Origin: Siminovitchia acidinfaciens
GTDB taxonomy: Bacteria; Bacillota; Bacilli; Bacillales; Bacillaceae_C
Assembly: GCF_003605385.1 (NCBI RefSeq)
Contig: NZ_QYTV02000004.1
Coordinates: forward strand, 399,209 to 463,208
Reading direction: 5' to 3'
Length of the DNA stretch: 64,000 bases
Shown: positions 1-7,910 of the stretch, in pieces
Layout of the letters: every line of letters starts with the position of its first letter
Numbering within the stretch: position 1 is the first letter of the stretch
Notes under the pieces: generated by a model
What the model saw: the letters and a program-made list of their open reading frames with translations, nothing else
Database searches by the model: none
What the model was told of the DNA's origin: nothing
Program-made: the position numbers and the translations under genes

Positions 1-1
1 C

Positions 2-412
2 GCGCAGACAGATCATTGGCCGGTGATCATGCCGCCTGGCAGTCAATACATTGTGCCATTTGAAAATGGGAGAATCGTAGCCGGAGCAACCTATGAAAAT
101 TTCACCAACTTCGACTGGCGGGTAACAGCCGGCGGAATGCATGAAATTTTAGCAAAAGCCTTGCAGGTTGCGCCTGGCCTTTCTGCCAGCACGGTGTTGG
201 AAACGAGAGTCGGATTCAGGCCATATACACCCGAATCAATTCCGGTTCTCGGAGAACTTCCCGGTGTTGAAAACATCTTAATTGGAAACGGATTGGGAGC
301 GACCGGCCTGACCGCAGGTCCTTACTTGGGTTCAGAGCTGGCCCGTTTGGCTTTGGGTGAAGAACCGGGAATGGATTTGAGCCTGTATCGGGTGGACCGG
401 GCGCTGCAATGA
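2..412 (+). CDS. FAD-dependent amino acid oxidase-type protein, C-terminal part (partial)
   Basis: The reading frame is open from the window edge, so this is the last ~136 residues of a longer protein. The fragment carries the C-terminal signature of the D-amino-acid-oxidase/glycine-oxidase flavoprotein fold: the stretch GFRPYTPESIPVLGE, followed about 15 residues later by GNGLGATGLTAGPYLG, which in this family closes over FAD. Such enzymes oxidise an amine next to a carboxylate and release an imino acid and H2O2. The N-terminal Rossmann nucleotide-binding motif and substrate-determining residues lie outside the window, so the substrate cannot be told. An intrinsic terminator follows at 432-456. 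Family assignment is good; glycine oxidase, D-amino-acid oxidase and sarcosine-oxidase-like members cannot be separated from this piece. Confidence 0.8.
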   Translation, partial: AQTDHWPVIMPPGSQYIVPFENGRIVAGATYENFTNFDWRVTAGGMHEILAKALQVAPGLSASTVLETRVGFRPYTPESIPVLGELPGVENILIGNGLGATGLTAGPYLGSELARLALGEEPGMDLSLYRVDRALQ

Positions 413-431
413 GATTGCGATTGATTGGATG

Positions 432-456
432 GGCTGGCGGGGGCCAGCCTTTGTTT
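432..456 (+). terminator. Intrinsic terminator after the FAD oxidoreductase
   Basis: Perfect 7-bp stem GGCTGGC/GCCAGCC (432-438 with 443-449), GGGG loop, then TTTGTTT. It lies 20 bases after the stop codon. Confidence 0.75.
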
Positions 457-616
457 CCATAGAAAACAAAGACCGGTGGCTACCCAGGTAAGATGCGGCA
501 AATCCTGCGGATAAACGGGACGGATTTTTGATAATCAATCCTACTCTCTTATAACTGCTCCTACCTTCTTATAACCACCTTATAATCGATCCAACCCGCT
601 AAACTTCCTTCTCAAA

Positions 617-1648
617 TTAAGGCGTTATAAACGTATGCTGCCCAGCCGTATATAAATCGCGCCAAATTTTGTTAATGGCGGAATCTTCCATAATGGCTTC
701 CATGCCCAGACGGCGAACGAGCATACCTGCACGAGTAATGGCTTGTTCAACTGGCTTTTTACATGTTCGGCTAAAATGGTCCTCCTGTTCAGCCGTGAGA
801 AGCTTTCCTCCCAAATGGTCTTCCCACAACGCCTCTATCTCTTCATAAAAATGATACAGCTCTCTTTGAAGCTCTTCTTCATTTTTCTGAATGTCAGTAA
901 GCACTTTTTCAAAAGGATCAGCTCCTTCCTTCAACCGGCGGGCTGCAATCACCTTTGCCTCCCGGAGAAAATTCGCGGCAATGCCCAGGCAGACAGACGT
1001 AAAAGTGGCCTGGGAAAATGGAACAAACGGAAATGTGTGAACAGGGCCATCATAATCATTCAATTTATGCATCAAATTGAAAGTTCGCTCTTCTGGTACA
1101 AAAGCGTCCTCCACTTTGATGGTATGGCTGCCAGTTCCCCTCAACCCAAAAGCCTTCCAATCATGGAGGACTTCCACTTGGTCGGGCATGAAGATAAAGC
1201 TGGTCACTTCTCCATCTTCCTTCATGCTATTTGCTGTAAAAAAGGTTGCAAACTCAGCTCCGCTGCAATATTTCCATTCCCCGGTAACTATAAAGCCGCC
1301 ATCCACTCTTTTAGCCGTTCCCTGCGGGTGGCCGCTGCCGGCGAGGACCGCTTTTTCGCCGTTGAATAGTATGTCTGTCTGGCCCTTTTGTATATATGGA
1401 ACAAACATACCGCCTCCTGATCCGATGGCTGTCAGCCAGCCGAGATTGCCCTCTATTTCCGACACTTTCTCAATAACCCGAAGAGCAGCAGGCAAATCCA
1501 GCATGCTTCCACCCAATTCCTCTGGAGCGAACAGTTTAAATAGCTTTTCTTTGAACATCCAATTCATTAATTCCACCGGGATGCCCCTTGATTGATCAAT
1601 TTCCGCAGCAAGGCCCCTGATTTTATTTACAACTGATTCGCCGAACAT
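617..1648 (-). CDS. Acyl-CoA dehydrogenase-like flavoprotein
   Basis: A 343-residue protein with the acyl-CoA dehydrogenase layout. An N-terminal helical domain contains LFAPEELGGSMLDL (residues ~37-51), the usual 'P.E.GG' element. The middle beta domain has GEWKYCSGAEFATFF (~121-136), FGLRGTGSHTIKVEDAFVP (~167-186, the classic 'G.RG..S..V...FVP' motif), then a C-terminal helical bundle. It is shorter than typical acyl-CoA dehydrogenases (~380), and no catalytic glutamate can be pinned with confidence. That composition is also seen in the two-component flavin monooxygenase relatives (DszC/HsaA type) that share this fold. Either role is possible. It is transcribed alone, opposite to the upstream oxidoreductase. 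Fold secure, reaction unknown. Confidence 0.75.
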   Translation of the reverse strand: MFGESVVNKIRGLAAEIDQSRGIPVELMNWMFKEKLFKLFAPEELGGSMLDLPAALRVIEKVSEIEGNLGWLTAIGSGGGMFVPYIQKGQTDILFNGEKAVLAGSGHPQGTAKRVDGGFIVTGEWKYCSGAEFATFFTANSMKEDGEVTSFIFMPDQVEVLHDWKAFGLRGTGSHTIKVEDAFVPEERTFNLMHKLNDYDGPVHTFPFVPFSQATFTSVCLGIAANFLREAKVIAARRLKEGADPFEKVLTDIQKNEEELQRELYHFYEEIEALWEDHLGGKLLTAEQEDHFSRTCKKPVEQAITRAGMLVRRLGMEAIMEDSAINKIWRDLYTAGQHTFITP

Positions 1649-1829
1649 TATATTTCCCCCTAGGATAAACTCTTCTATATTTTCTATTTTATATCAGCCG
1701 AACACATAAGCGCCGATCTTCTTTTTATGCAAAAATAAAACAACGTACAGAATACTGCACGCTGCTTAGGAAAAAAATCTAGACTAAAACGCCTAAATGG
1801 CATTTGTAAACACAAATAACCTTTGTGCT

Positions 1830-2075
1830 TTATAGCCAAAAAATACCGATAATGACTAGCGCCCCCAATATGATGCCGCCGATTTGGCCGATCATCGCAG
1901 GAGTAACAACTGGTTTCGGCGTGAAAAACTTTATATCTTCGATGTCCTGCTCCAACTTCTCCATCTTGGTTCTCATTTCTTTTATTTCATTCAATAATTG
2001 TGTATTCGTTTCTTCTCTGGCCTTCAATTCTTTTAACTCATTTAATAATTGCAAACTTGTTTCTTCCTTTTCCAT
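1830..2075 (-). CDS. Small coiled-coil protein with a C-terminal membrane anchor
   Basis: An 81-residue protein if it starts at the ATG at 2075, chosen because GGGAGG lies 8 bases upstream. A longer frame back to 2135 would overlap the RDD gene and lacks such a site. The first ~50 residues are charged, with leucines and methionines spaced like a coiled coil (LLNELKELKAREETNTQLLNEI). The last ~25 residues form one hydrophobic helix rich in Gly and Ile ending IGIFWL. It would be tail-anchored with the coil in the cytoplasm. It lies 49 bases after the RDD gene and is probably co-transcribed. I do not recognise a family and give no function. Confidence 0.6.
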   Translation of the reverse strand: MEKEETSLQLLNELKELKAREETNTQLLNEIKEMRTKMEKLEQDIEDIKFFTPKPVVTPAMIGQIGGIILGALVIIGIFWL

Positions 2076-2124
2076 CTTTTTACCCTCCCGTATCTTGTTA
2101 ACCTTTATACGCAAATAACTATCG

Positions 2125-2628
2125 TTAAGTTTCATCCACTTTTACGAGAGTAGCTGCTATGAGGTCTTGCGGTCCCTTTCGCCCGGTCGTCACATACAAA
2201 CAAATAATATAAATCAATATGAGTGCATTCGGGATGTAGATGAAATTGTTTGGCTCCGCCCCCGGTTCCCACCATGGTACGGGCACCAATACGATAATAT
2301 GTGTTAATTCCCAGGGCAGGAGCTTGATGAGTGTACGAAGCCAAGCCTGCCACAGGGTTAATCTTCCCCCATCACTCCTCGTGACGCGCAACTTTAACAT
2401 TTTTTTGCCGATTGTTTTCTGCTTTCGAAATTCATGGGTAATAAAATACGTCCAAACAGGGATCGACATTGTACAAAGTACCCATATCTCAATTTGCACG
2501 CCACTCCTAAATTGATTAAACGGCCACCCGCCGGTTACTAGACTGATAAGGAGCTGTAATCCTAATAATACCGTCGCAAGAATTAAAAAATCAATCGTAT
2601 ACGCAGCAAGCCTTTTAACAGTGAGCAC
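2125..2628 (-). CDS. RDD-family membrane protein
   Basis: About 167 residues of an RDD-domain integral membrane protein. The N-terminus has RLAAYTIDFLIL (Arg, Asp and aliphatic residues of the first RDD helix). A central KTIGKKMLKLRV is the typical cytoplasmic loop motif of the family, and three to four hydrophobic helices can be seen (around residues 15-30, 48-65, 105-122 and 135-150). Functions of RDD proteins are mostly unknown; some are linked to ion homeostasis. Two in-frame GTG codons compete as start (2637 and 2628). The GGGAAGG upstream is only ~1 base from the first but 8 bases from the second, so I prefer 2628. It sits 20 bases after a methyltransferase gene in the same direction. 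Confidence 0.75.
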   Translation of the reverse strand: MLTVKRLAAYTIDFLILATVLLGLQLLISLVTGGWPFNQFRSGVQIEIWVLCTMSIPVWTYFITHEFRKQKTIGKKMLKLRVTRSDGGRLTLWQAWLRTLIKLLPWELTHIIVLVPVPWWEPGAEPNNFIYIPNALILIYIICLYVTTGRKGPQDLIAATLVKVDET

Positions 2629-2648
2629 ACCCTGCACACCTTCCCTGC

Positions 2649-3239
2649 TTAAATTTGCTTCTCCCCTAAAATAACGGACGCCTTATGCTTTCTTTTTCCC
2701 AGTCGGTTGATTACAACATTTTTAAAACCACAGCTTTCGAGCCAGTTTTTCACGTTGGTATCCGTGAATTTTTGGTAGACCTCGCCTTTTCCGGTGCGAA
2801 TCGTTATGGCAGCGATTCCCTTGTTTTTCAACACTCTGTGAATCTCTCTTAAATTGACTTCGGGCTGTTCCCAAAAATATATACAGTGAATGCTATATAC
2901 CTTATTGAAAGACTCTTGGGGAAAGTCCAATTTTCTAGCATCACCCACATGAAGTTCAACAACTCCTCGATCAACCCACTTCTTGTTTTTCCGTAAGGCC
3001 ACTTCGAACATTGCCGCTGAATGATCAACGCCCACAATTTTTTCATCATGAATTTTTTCCGCCGCTAAATCCATCGCTTGCCCTGTTCCATAGCCAATTT
3101 CCAGTACATGATCATCCGGCTGCAAATCTAGGCTTTTAATTGTTTCTACATGTTCAAGTTTATTGTATCGGTCCATCATCCAGCCAGAAAACTTTCCAAT
3201 TATTCCCGTCGGCTTTCCAAATTGTCCAAGGTCAGCCAT
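2649..3239 (-). CDS. Class I SAM-dependent methyltransferase
   Basis: A 196-residue protein with the Rossmann-type methyltransferase core. Motif I is VLEIGYGTGQA (residues ~45-55), the acidic end of strand 2 is VGVDHSAAM (~70-78), motif II is LHVGDARKLDFPQESF (~97-112), and the post-motif region is YSIHCIYFW. Length and order fit the Methyltransf_11/UbiE-like small-molecule group; the substrate is unknown. The start has GGAGGG 6 bases upstream. It is the first gene of an apparent three-gene minus-strand group with the RDD protein and the small coiled-coil protein. Confidence 0.85.
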   Translation of the reverse strand: MADLGQFGKPTGIIGKFSGWMMDRYNKLEHVETIKSLDLQPDDHVLEIGYGTGQAMDLAAEKIHDEKIVGVDHSAAMFEVALRKNKKWVDRGVVELHVGDARKLDFPQESFNKVYSIHCIYFWEQPEVNLREIHRVLKNKGIAAITIRTGKGEVYQKFTDTNVKNWLESCGFKNVVINRLGKRKHKASVILGEKQI

Positions 3240-3401
3240 TTGTATCCCTCCATTACAAGAAATCTATCTATACTTAATCATGCTCCAACATTTTTCACAA
3301 CAGTCCAAATATATAAAATTCTGATTTCTTCAACGCAGAAACCTGTTCCTTATGATAGACTATGAGAATGATTAGAATATATACAAAATGGGGGGATTTT
3401 G

Positions 3402-4394
3402 TTGAAAGCGATTGTTCATGAAGGTAAGTCAGGAATGGCAGGTCTCTCTTTGCGGGAAATGGAAGTTGCCCAGCCTGACCAAGGTGAAGTCAGAGTAAAA
3501 CTGAAAACAGCAGGGATGAACCACAGAGATTTATTCGTTCTTCACCGCCACCAAGAGACGGATCCACCGCTCATTATCGGTTCCGACGGTGCAGGTATCA
3601 TCGATGCAGTCGGCGAAGGTGTCACCAATGTCAATATCGGAGACGAAGTGATTATCAATCCCGGATTAGGCTGGAAGGAAAAAAGCGATGCCCCGCCTGA
3701 AGGATTTGATATTGTCGGACTTCCAGGTCACGGAACATTTGCCGAATACATTGTCATTCCTGCCGAAAATGCGGTTCCCAGGCCTGAACATTTGATTTGG
3801 GAGGAAGCCGGTGTATTTGGGCTTGCCGCTCTAACGGGATATCGCGCACTCTTTACTAGAGGAAACATCTCACCGGATATGACTGTCCTTCTTCCTGGAG
3901 TCGGAAGCGGGGTCATCACTTTTATTTTAAAATTCGCCAAAACAGTGGGAGCCACTGTCTATGTCACATCCCGCTCGGAAGAAAAACGGCAGAGAGCCCT
4001 TGAGTTGGGTGCAGATAAAGCGATTGACAGTGACGGTGACTGGGATGAGCAGCTAGAAGGAGAAAAAGTCGACTTAGTCATTGAATCAGTCGGGGCGGCC
4101 ACTTTCAACAAATCACTCAGCCAGCTCCGTCCAGGTGGAACGATCGTCACATTCGGAGCTTCCGCAGGCGATGAAGTGAATATCGACATCCGCAGCTTCT
4201 TCTACGGACAGTATAATATGCTCGGTTCCACCATGGGCAGCGCCGAAGAATTTAAAGAAATGATTGAGTTTGTGGAAAAACATAAAATCAAACCGGAAAT
4301 CGAAGCCATTTTTCCTTTAAGCAAGTACGAAATAGCCTTTAACCGCTTGGAAGAAGCCGAGCAATTTGGAAAAATTGGATTCTTGATTGATTGA
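3402..4394 (+). CDS. MDR-superfamily zinc-type alcohol dehydrogenase/quinone reductase-like oxidoreductase
   Basis: About 330 residues of a medium-chain dehydrogenase/reductase. The N-terminal GroES-like domain contains AGMNHRDLFVLHRHQETDPPLIIGSDGAG (~38-66). The second domain has a nucleotide-binding region LLPGVGSGVITFILKFAKTVGATVYVTSRSEEKRQRALELGADKAID. The motif is GVGSGV rather than GAGGV; the basic serine-rich turn SRSEEKR after strand 2 suggests NADPH. The structural-zinc cysteine cluster is absent, as in quinone oxidoreductase relatives. It resembles the Bacillus YogA group in length and motif order. Translation starts at one of two adjacent TTG codons (3399 or 3402) after GGGGGA. It has its own terminator at 4403-4429. 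Confidence 0.82.
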   Translation: MKAIVHEGKSGMAGLSLREMEVAQPDQGEVRVKLKTAGMNHRDLFVLHRHQETDPPLIIGSDGAGIIDAVGEGVTNVNIGDEVIINPGLGWKEKSDAPPEGFDIVGLPGHGTFAEYIVIPAENAVPRPEHLIWEEAGVFGLAALTGYRALFTRGNISPDMTVLLPGVGSGVITFILKFAKTVGATVYVTSRSEEKRQRALELGADKAIDSDGDWDEQLEGEKVDLVIESVGAATFNKSLSQLRPGGTIVTFGASAGDEVNIDIRSFFYGQYNMLGSTMGSAEEFKEMIEFVEKHKIKPEIEAIFPLSKYEIAFNRLEEAEQFGKIGFLID

Positions 4395-4402
4395 TATTTT
4401 GA

Positions 4403-4429
4403 GGCAGGGCTGCAGCTCTGTCTTTTTTT
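4403..4429 (+). terminator. Intrinsic terminator of the MDR oxidoreductase gene
   Basis: Stem GGCAGGG/CTCTGTC with two G-U pairs, loop CTGCAG, then seven T residues, eight bases after the stop codon. Confidence 0.75.
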
Positions 4430-4450
4430 ATACCCAATCGGGGATAACTC

Positions 4451-4709
4451 TGTGGATTATTTTATAAATTCGTCTCCATTCCCCGCTAGTATGTTAGTAA
4501 CTTTCCTTGCAATTGTTTGATTTTACTTAAATAGTGAATGTCGTTAGAATAAACCCCTTTTCTCTCCACAACTGTGGATAAACACTCTATTAATCTGTGG
4601 ATAATTGTATTTGAGATTTGGAGATTATCCCCAAGAAATTCAATGTCGTCATTTTTCCTGTGAGTTTTATTTGAAATCCGTTAAAATTATGTGGATATGA
4701 TGTGGAGGA
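4451..4709. promoter_or_regulatory. Cluster of DnaA-box-like 9-mers
   Basis: This ~325-base gene-free, AT-rich stretch (4430-4754) holds two perfect DnaA boxes in the TGTGGATAA orientation (4573-4581 and 4596-4604). It also has near-matches TGTGGATTA (4451-4459), TTATCCCCA (4625-4633, opposite orientation) and TGTGGATAT (4690-4698), and weaker ones at 4562-4570 and 4701-4709. Bacillus subtilis has several DnaA-box clusters away from the origin that titrate or use DnaA. No dnaA, dnaN or rpmH is nearby, so this is not the main origin. DnaA binding is inferred from sequence only. Confidence 0.55.
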
Positions 4710-4754
4710 TTTTCTTAAAAACAGTTATTATGATTTCAAAAAGGAGGCATCTCC

Positions 4755-5189
4755 ATGCGTCGCTTAAGAATCAAAGAGCTTCATTCACGTAATGAAATGA
4801 TGGAGGCCTTTCCAGTGATGAAGCAACTGCGAACACATCTTGATGAAAAAGTTTATCTTGAATTGATCAGTGAAGCGCAAGAAAAAGAGGGTTACAAAAT
4901 GTTTGCCTTATTCCATGACAGCGACATTGTTGCAGTCATTGGTTTCCAGCCAATGATCACCCTATATTATGGGAAATTCATTTGGATCTGCGATTTGGTT
5001 ACGGACTCGCATAGGCGTTCAGAGGGATACGGTGAAAAACTGCTTTCCTATGTTCATCAATGGGCAAAAGAAAATAAATACGAAAGGGTTGCATTATCTT
5101 CAGGGTTGCAGCGTACCGATGCACACCGGTTTTACGAAGAAAAAATGGGTTACGATAAAGTCAGTTTTGTTTTTAAAATAGATTTCTAA
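4755..5189 (+). CDS. GNAT-family N-acetyltransferase
   Basis: A 144-residue single-domain acetyltransferase. The central strands read FIWICDLVTDSHRRSEGYGEKLLSYVHQWAKENKYERVALSSGLQRTDAHRFYEEKMGY. RRSEGYGEKL (~92-101) is a relaxed form of the acetyl-CoA pyrophosphate loop (Q/R-x-x-G-x-G/A), and the C-terminal 'AHRFYEEKMGY' is the standard last helix-strand of the fold. The substrate cannot be inferred. The start is preceded by AAAGGAGGCATCTCC. The DnaA-box cluster forms its upstream region, so DnaA could influence it. Its stop codon overlaps by a few bases the end of a small convergent open frame. Confidence 0.83.
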   Translation: MRRLRIKELHSRNEMMEAFPVMKQLRTHLDEKVYLELISEAQEKEGYKMFALFHDSDIVAVIGFQPMITLYYGKFIWICDLVTDSHRRSEGYGEKLLSYVHQWAKENKYERVALSSGLQRTDAHRFYEEKMGYDKVSFVFKIDF

Positions 5190-5353
5190 GGACGAGATTC
5201 GAAAAACTTCCGCAGCTCATGCTCATACAAGCCCCTTAACTCATGTTCTTTTTCATACATATCCTCACTGTCGGAAGGGGTTAGCTCAATCGATTTTATA
5301 TGATTAATTCCCAAGTTTTTTTCAATTTCTTCAATTAACAAAGACTTTTTCAT
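5186..5353 (-). CDS. Possible small acidic protein, 55 residues
   Basis: An ATG at 5353 opens a 55-codon frame that ends at the stop of the convergent acetyltransferase gene. The product is strongly charged and predicted helical (MKKSLLIEEIEKNLGI, then ELTPSDSEDMYEKEHELRGLYEHELRKFF) with no cysteines and no membrane segment. A TTG three codons upstream is also possible. No convincing ribosome binding site is visible, which lowers confidence. In its favour, the composition is protein-like and the frame fills the space between the aspA terminator and the acetyltransferase. I do not recognise a family. Confidence 0.4.
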   Translation of the reverse strand: MKKSLLIEEIEKNLGINHIKSIELTPSDSEDMYEKEHELRGLYEHELRKFFESRP

Positions 5354-5403
5354 ATTAATCAACTCGCTTTGTTTTAAGTTTTTCCTCTTATAAAAATGTA
5401 AGC

Positions 5404-5434
5404 AAAAAAGAACCTCCGCTCATGCCGGAGGTTC
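5404..5434 (-). terminator. aspA terminator (probably bidirectional)
   Basis: Perfect 9-bp stem GAACCTCCG/CGGAGGTTC (5410-5418 with 5426-5434). On the minus strand it is followed directly by TTTTTT, and on the plus strand by CCCACTTTTT. It closes the aspA transcript. Confidence 0.8.
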
Positions 5435-5487
5435 CCACTTTTTCCATTCATTCTCTACTTTCGATACGATAAAATTCGAGGTTATTC

Positions 5488-5507
5488 GGGGAGTGACAGG
5501 CACCCCC
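5488..5507. repeat. Short GC hairpin abutting the aspA stop codon
   Basis: GGGGAGTGACAGGCACCCCC (5488-5507) is an imperfect palindrome that touches the stop codon of aspA. A related hairpin, GGGGGTCTGACCCC, is at 44479-44492. Both look like members of the short GTGACAGGCACC / GTCTGACCCC hairpins scattered at gene ends in Bacillaceae. No role is known to me. Confidence 0.45.
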
Positions 5508-6935
5508 TTATTTTTTAAGCAAAGCCGCACCGGCGATTCCCGGGTTGGTCATTTCATGCGCATCCAGAATTTGATCTAGCTCTTCACCAGTCAACATGCC
5601 GAGTTCAAGGCAAAGCTCGCGGACAGAGCGGCCTGTTTCGATAGCTTCTCTCGCGATGGCTGCAGCGGCTTCGTATCCGATATGCGGGTTGACCGCGGTG
5701 ATGATGCCCACGCTTGATTCAACGTAGTTCTTCATTCTTTCTTCGTTGGCAGTGATATCTGAAACGCAGTATTCTGTGAACACTCTAAAGCCGTTAGTCA
5801 TTACCGTGATGGAATCCATTAAGTTGTAAACTAACACAGGTCCCATGACATTCAATTCGAATTGCCCAGCTTCCGAAGCAAGGGTGACAGTTTGGTCATT
5901 TCCGATGACTTGGAATGCAATTTGGTTGATGAGCTCAGCCATTACCGGGTTCACTTTTCCAGGCATGATGGATGAGCCCGGCTGTCTTGCAGGAAGGTTG
6001 AGTTCCGCAAGTCCTGCTCTTGGTCCTGATGCCATGAATCTTAGGTCATTTGCGATTTTGGACATATTTGTCATGCAGATTTTTAATGCGGCTGATACTT
6101 CCGTGTAGGCATCAGTGTTCTGCGTTGCATCCACCAAATTTTCCGCAGCGCTCATCGGCAGTCCGCTGATATCTTGGAGGTATTCAACGGCTAATTCGAT
6201 ATATTTTGGATCTGCGTTTAATCCTGAGCCAACTGCAGTTGCTCCAAGATTCACTTCGTAAAGCCCCTCTTTTGAACGGCGGATCCGTTTGATGTCCCTT
6301 CCGATAACGCGGCTGTATGCACCAAACTCTTGGCCAAGGCGAATCGGAACAGCATCCTGCAGATGTGTTCTTCCCATTTTTACAACATGGTCGAATTCTT
6401 TTTGCTTCTCATCAAAAGCAGCTTTCATGTCTTCCATGACTGCCAGCAATCCGTCAAGGACGTTCAAGACTGCCACATGGATAGCCGTTGGAACACTGTC
6501 GTTTGTGGATTGTGCCATATTGACATGGGAGTTTGGGCTGATTGTGGCGTAGTCGCCTTTCTTTTTGCCAATCAATTCAAGCGCTCGGTTGGCGATAATC
6601 TCGTTGGCATTCATATTCATCGATGTTCCGGCTCCGCCTTGGATCGGATCCACGATGAATTGATCATGCAGCTGCCCCTCAATAATTTCTTGGGAAGCCT
6701 CCACAATCGCCTGCCCAATTTCTCCTGGCAGCAGTCCGACTTCCGTGTTTGCCAATGCAGCCGCCTTTTTTACAATAGCTAATGCTTTAATGAGCTCTTC
6801 ATGAAGTTTGTTTCCTGTAATCGGAAAGTTCTCCACAGCACGCATTGTTTGAATCCCATAGTATGCCTCGACGGGTACTTCTTTTTCTCCTAAAAAGTCT
6901 TTCTCCACTCGCGTTTCCATGACTGACGCTTCCAT
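5508..6935 (-). CDS. aspA: Aspartate ammonia-lyase (aspartase)
   Basis: A 475-residue member of the fumarase/aspartase superfamily, catalysing L-aspartate to fumarate plus ammonia in the cytoplasm. It has all three conserved regions: GRTHLQDAVP (~190), an N-terminal anchor RVEKDFLGEKEVPVEAYYGIQT typical of aspartases rather than class II fumarases, and the superfamily signature GSSIMPGKVNP (~318-328) with the catalytic serine on its mobile loop. Length matches the family (~470). The ATG at 6935 is preceded by GGGAG at good spacing; an internal Met at residue 6 is possible. It is monocistronic, with a hairpin directly after its stop and a strong terminator at 5404-5434. No asparaginase gene is adjacent, unlike the B. 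subtilis ansAB operon. Confidence 0.93.
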   Translation of the reverse strand: MEASVMETRVEKDFLGEKEVPVEAYYGIQTMRAVENFPITGNKLHEELIKALAIVKKAAALANTEVGLLPGEIGQAIVEASQEIIEGQLHDQFIVDPIQGGAGTSMNMNANEIIANRALELIGKKKGDYATISPNSHVNMAQSTNDSVPTAIHVAVLNVLDGLLAVMEDMKAAFDEKQKEFDHVVKMGRTHLQDAVPIRLGQEFGAYSRVIGRDIKRIRRSKEGLYEVNLGATAVGSGLNADPKYIELAVEYLQDISGLPMSAAENLVDATQNTDAYTEVSAALKICMTNMSKIANDLRFMASGPRAGLAELNLPARQPGSSIMPGKVNPVMAELINQIAFQVIGNDQTVTLASEAGQFELNVMGPVLVYNLMDSITVMTNGFRVFTEYCVSDITANEERMKNYVESSVGIITAVNPHIGYEAAAAIAREAIETGRSVRELCLELGMLTGEELDQILDAHEMTNPGIAGAALLKK

Positions 6936-6974
6936 TTTTTCCGTCTCCCATCTGGTAATCTTTTACACGCATAA

Positions 6975-7009
6975 AAGTCTGCCCGGATCATTTTTTAAAG
7001 ATCCGGGCA
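6975..7009 (-). terminator. Intrinsic terminator of the TauE/SafE gene
   Basis: Perfect 10-bp stem TGCCCGGATC/GATCCGGGCA (6980-6989 with 7000-7009) in the gap between the exporter gene and aspA. On the minus strand it is followed by GACTTTTATG. Confidence 0.6.
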
Positions 7010-7106
7010 ATCATATATTATTTTATAGTACTATATTACATCGTTATGCAGCTTTTGAAAACAGTAAGTTTTCAAAATTCGGTTTTCGTCCAAATTTTCT
7101 GCCATA

Positions 7107-7898
7107 TTACAGACACACCTTCAGCATGTTAAATATATTTACGAAGAATATCATGATAATGATTGATTGAAAAAGAAGATCAACCCACTTTGAGGGCATA
7201 TTATTGGAAAGGAAAGAGCCAATCAGGCCTCCTATGGCACCGCCCGCAAGCATGTAAACCAACGAGGACAGGTCGTATCCTGCGAACCCTTCCGTTAGCC
7301 AGACTAACATTAACGAGGACAGCTGTGAGAAAAATATGATGAAAATGGAGTTGGCGGCTGCTTCCTTGGTACCCATGGAAAAAGCCAGAGTGAGGACGGC
7401 TATGTTCAAGGGCCCGCCGCCGATGCCCAAAAATGCACCGATCATCCCAAGACCAAAGCCTATCAAAATGATCAAAAATATTTGGTGTAAACGATATGTA
7501 TTCATTTTTTCTTTATTTTTTACCATGAAAAAGATGACTAGCATCAAAAATGCGAGCATACCTGACTGGCTAAAAGTAATCGCAGCGTCCTGATGGACTG
7601 CTTTTATAAGATAATCAAAAGTGTACTGTCCAACAATGCCTCCTATGACAGATCCGGCTGCAAGGATCAGGCTTGTTCTTTTCTCGACTCGCAAACCGGA
7701 TTTTACAGTGCCCAAAAGTGAGACGGCCGCCATCATGAAAACAGTGGAGGAGGATAATATTCCAATTGTCGTGGGATCGTAATGACTCAGAAGGTCCAGG
7801 GCGGGCTTGATGATAATCCCGCCGCCGATTCCTGCGACTGCCCCAATAATGGAGGCAAGAAGACCGACCAAAAAATAAATGGCACCCATGCTGATCAC
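7107..7898 (-). CDS. TauE/SafE-family membrane transporter
   Basis: A 263-residue protein with two homologous halves. Each half opens with a glycine-rich helix of the same pattern: FLVGLLASIIGAVAGIGGGIIIKPALDL (~9-36) and IGFGLGMIGAFLGIGGGPLNIAVLTL (~147-172). The 'G.GGG' repeat and about eight transmembrane segments define the TauE/SafE (DUF81) family, whose characterised members export or import sulfite, sulfoacetate and related organosulfur anions across the cytoplasmic membrane. The substrate here is unknown. It lies 12 bases downstream of the MATE gene in the same direction, so the two are probably co-transcribed. Confidence 0.85.
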   Translation of the reverse strand: MISMGAIYFLVGLLASIIGAVAGIGGGIIIKPALDLLSHYDPTTIGILSSSTVFMMAAVSLLGTVKSGLRVEKRTSLILAAGSVIGGIVGQYTFDYLIKAVHQDAAITFSQSGMLAFLMLVIFFMVKNKEKMNTYRLHQIFLIILIGFGLGMIGAFLGIGGGPLNIAVLTLAFSMGTKEAAANSIFIIFFSQLSSLMLVWLTEGFAGYDLSSLVYMLAGGAIGGLIGSFLSNNMPSKWVDLLFQSIIIMIFFVNIFNMLKVCL

Positions 7899-7910
7899 TC
7901 CTGGAGAAGA

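Noticed and set aside
4451-4709. Chromosomal replication origin
   Set aside because: DnaA boxes are present but dnaA, dnaN, rpmH or other origin genes are absent, and the boxes are fewer than in an oriC.
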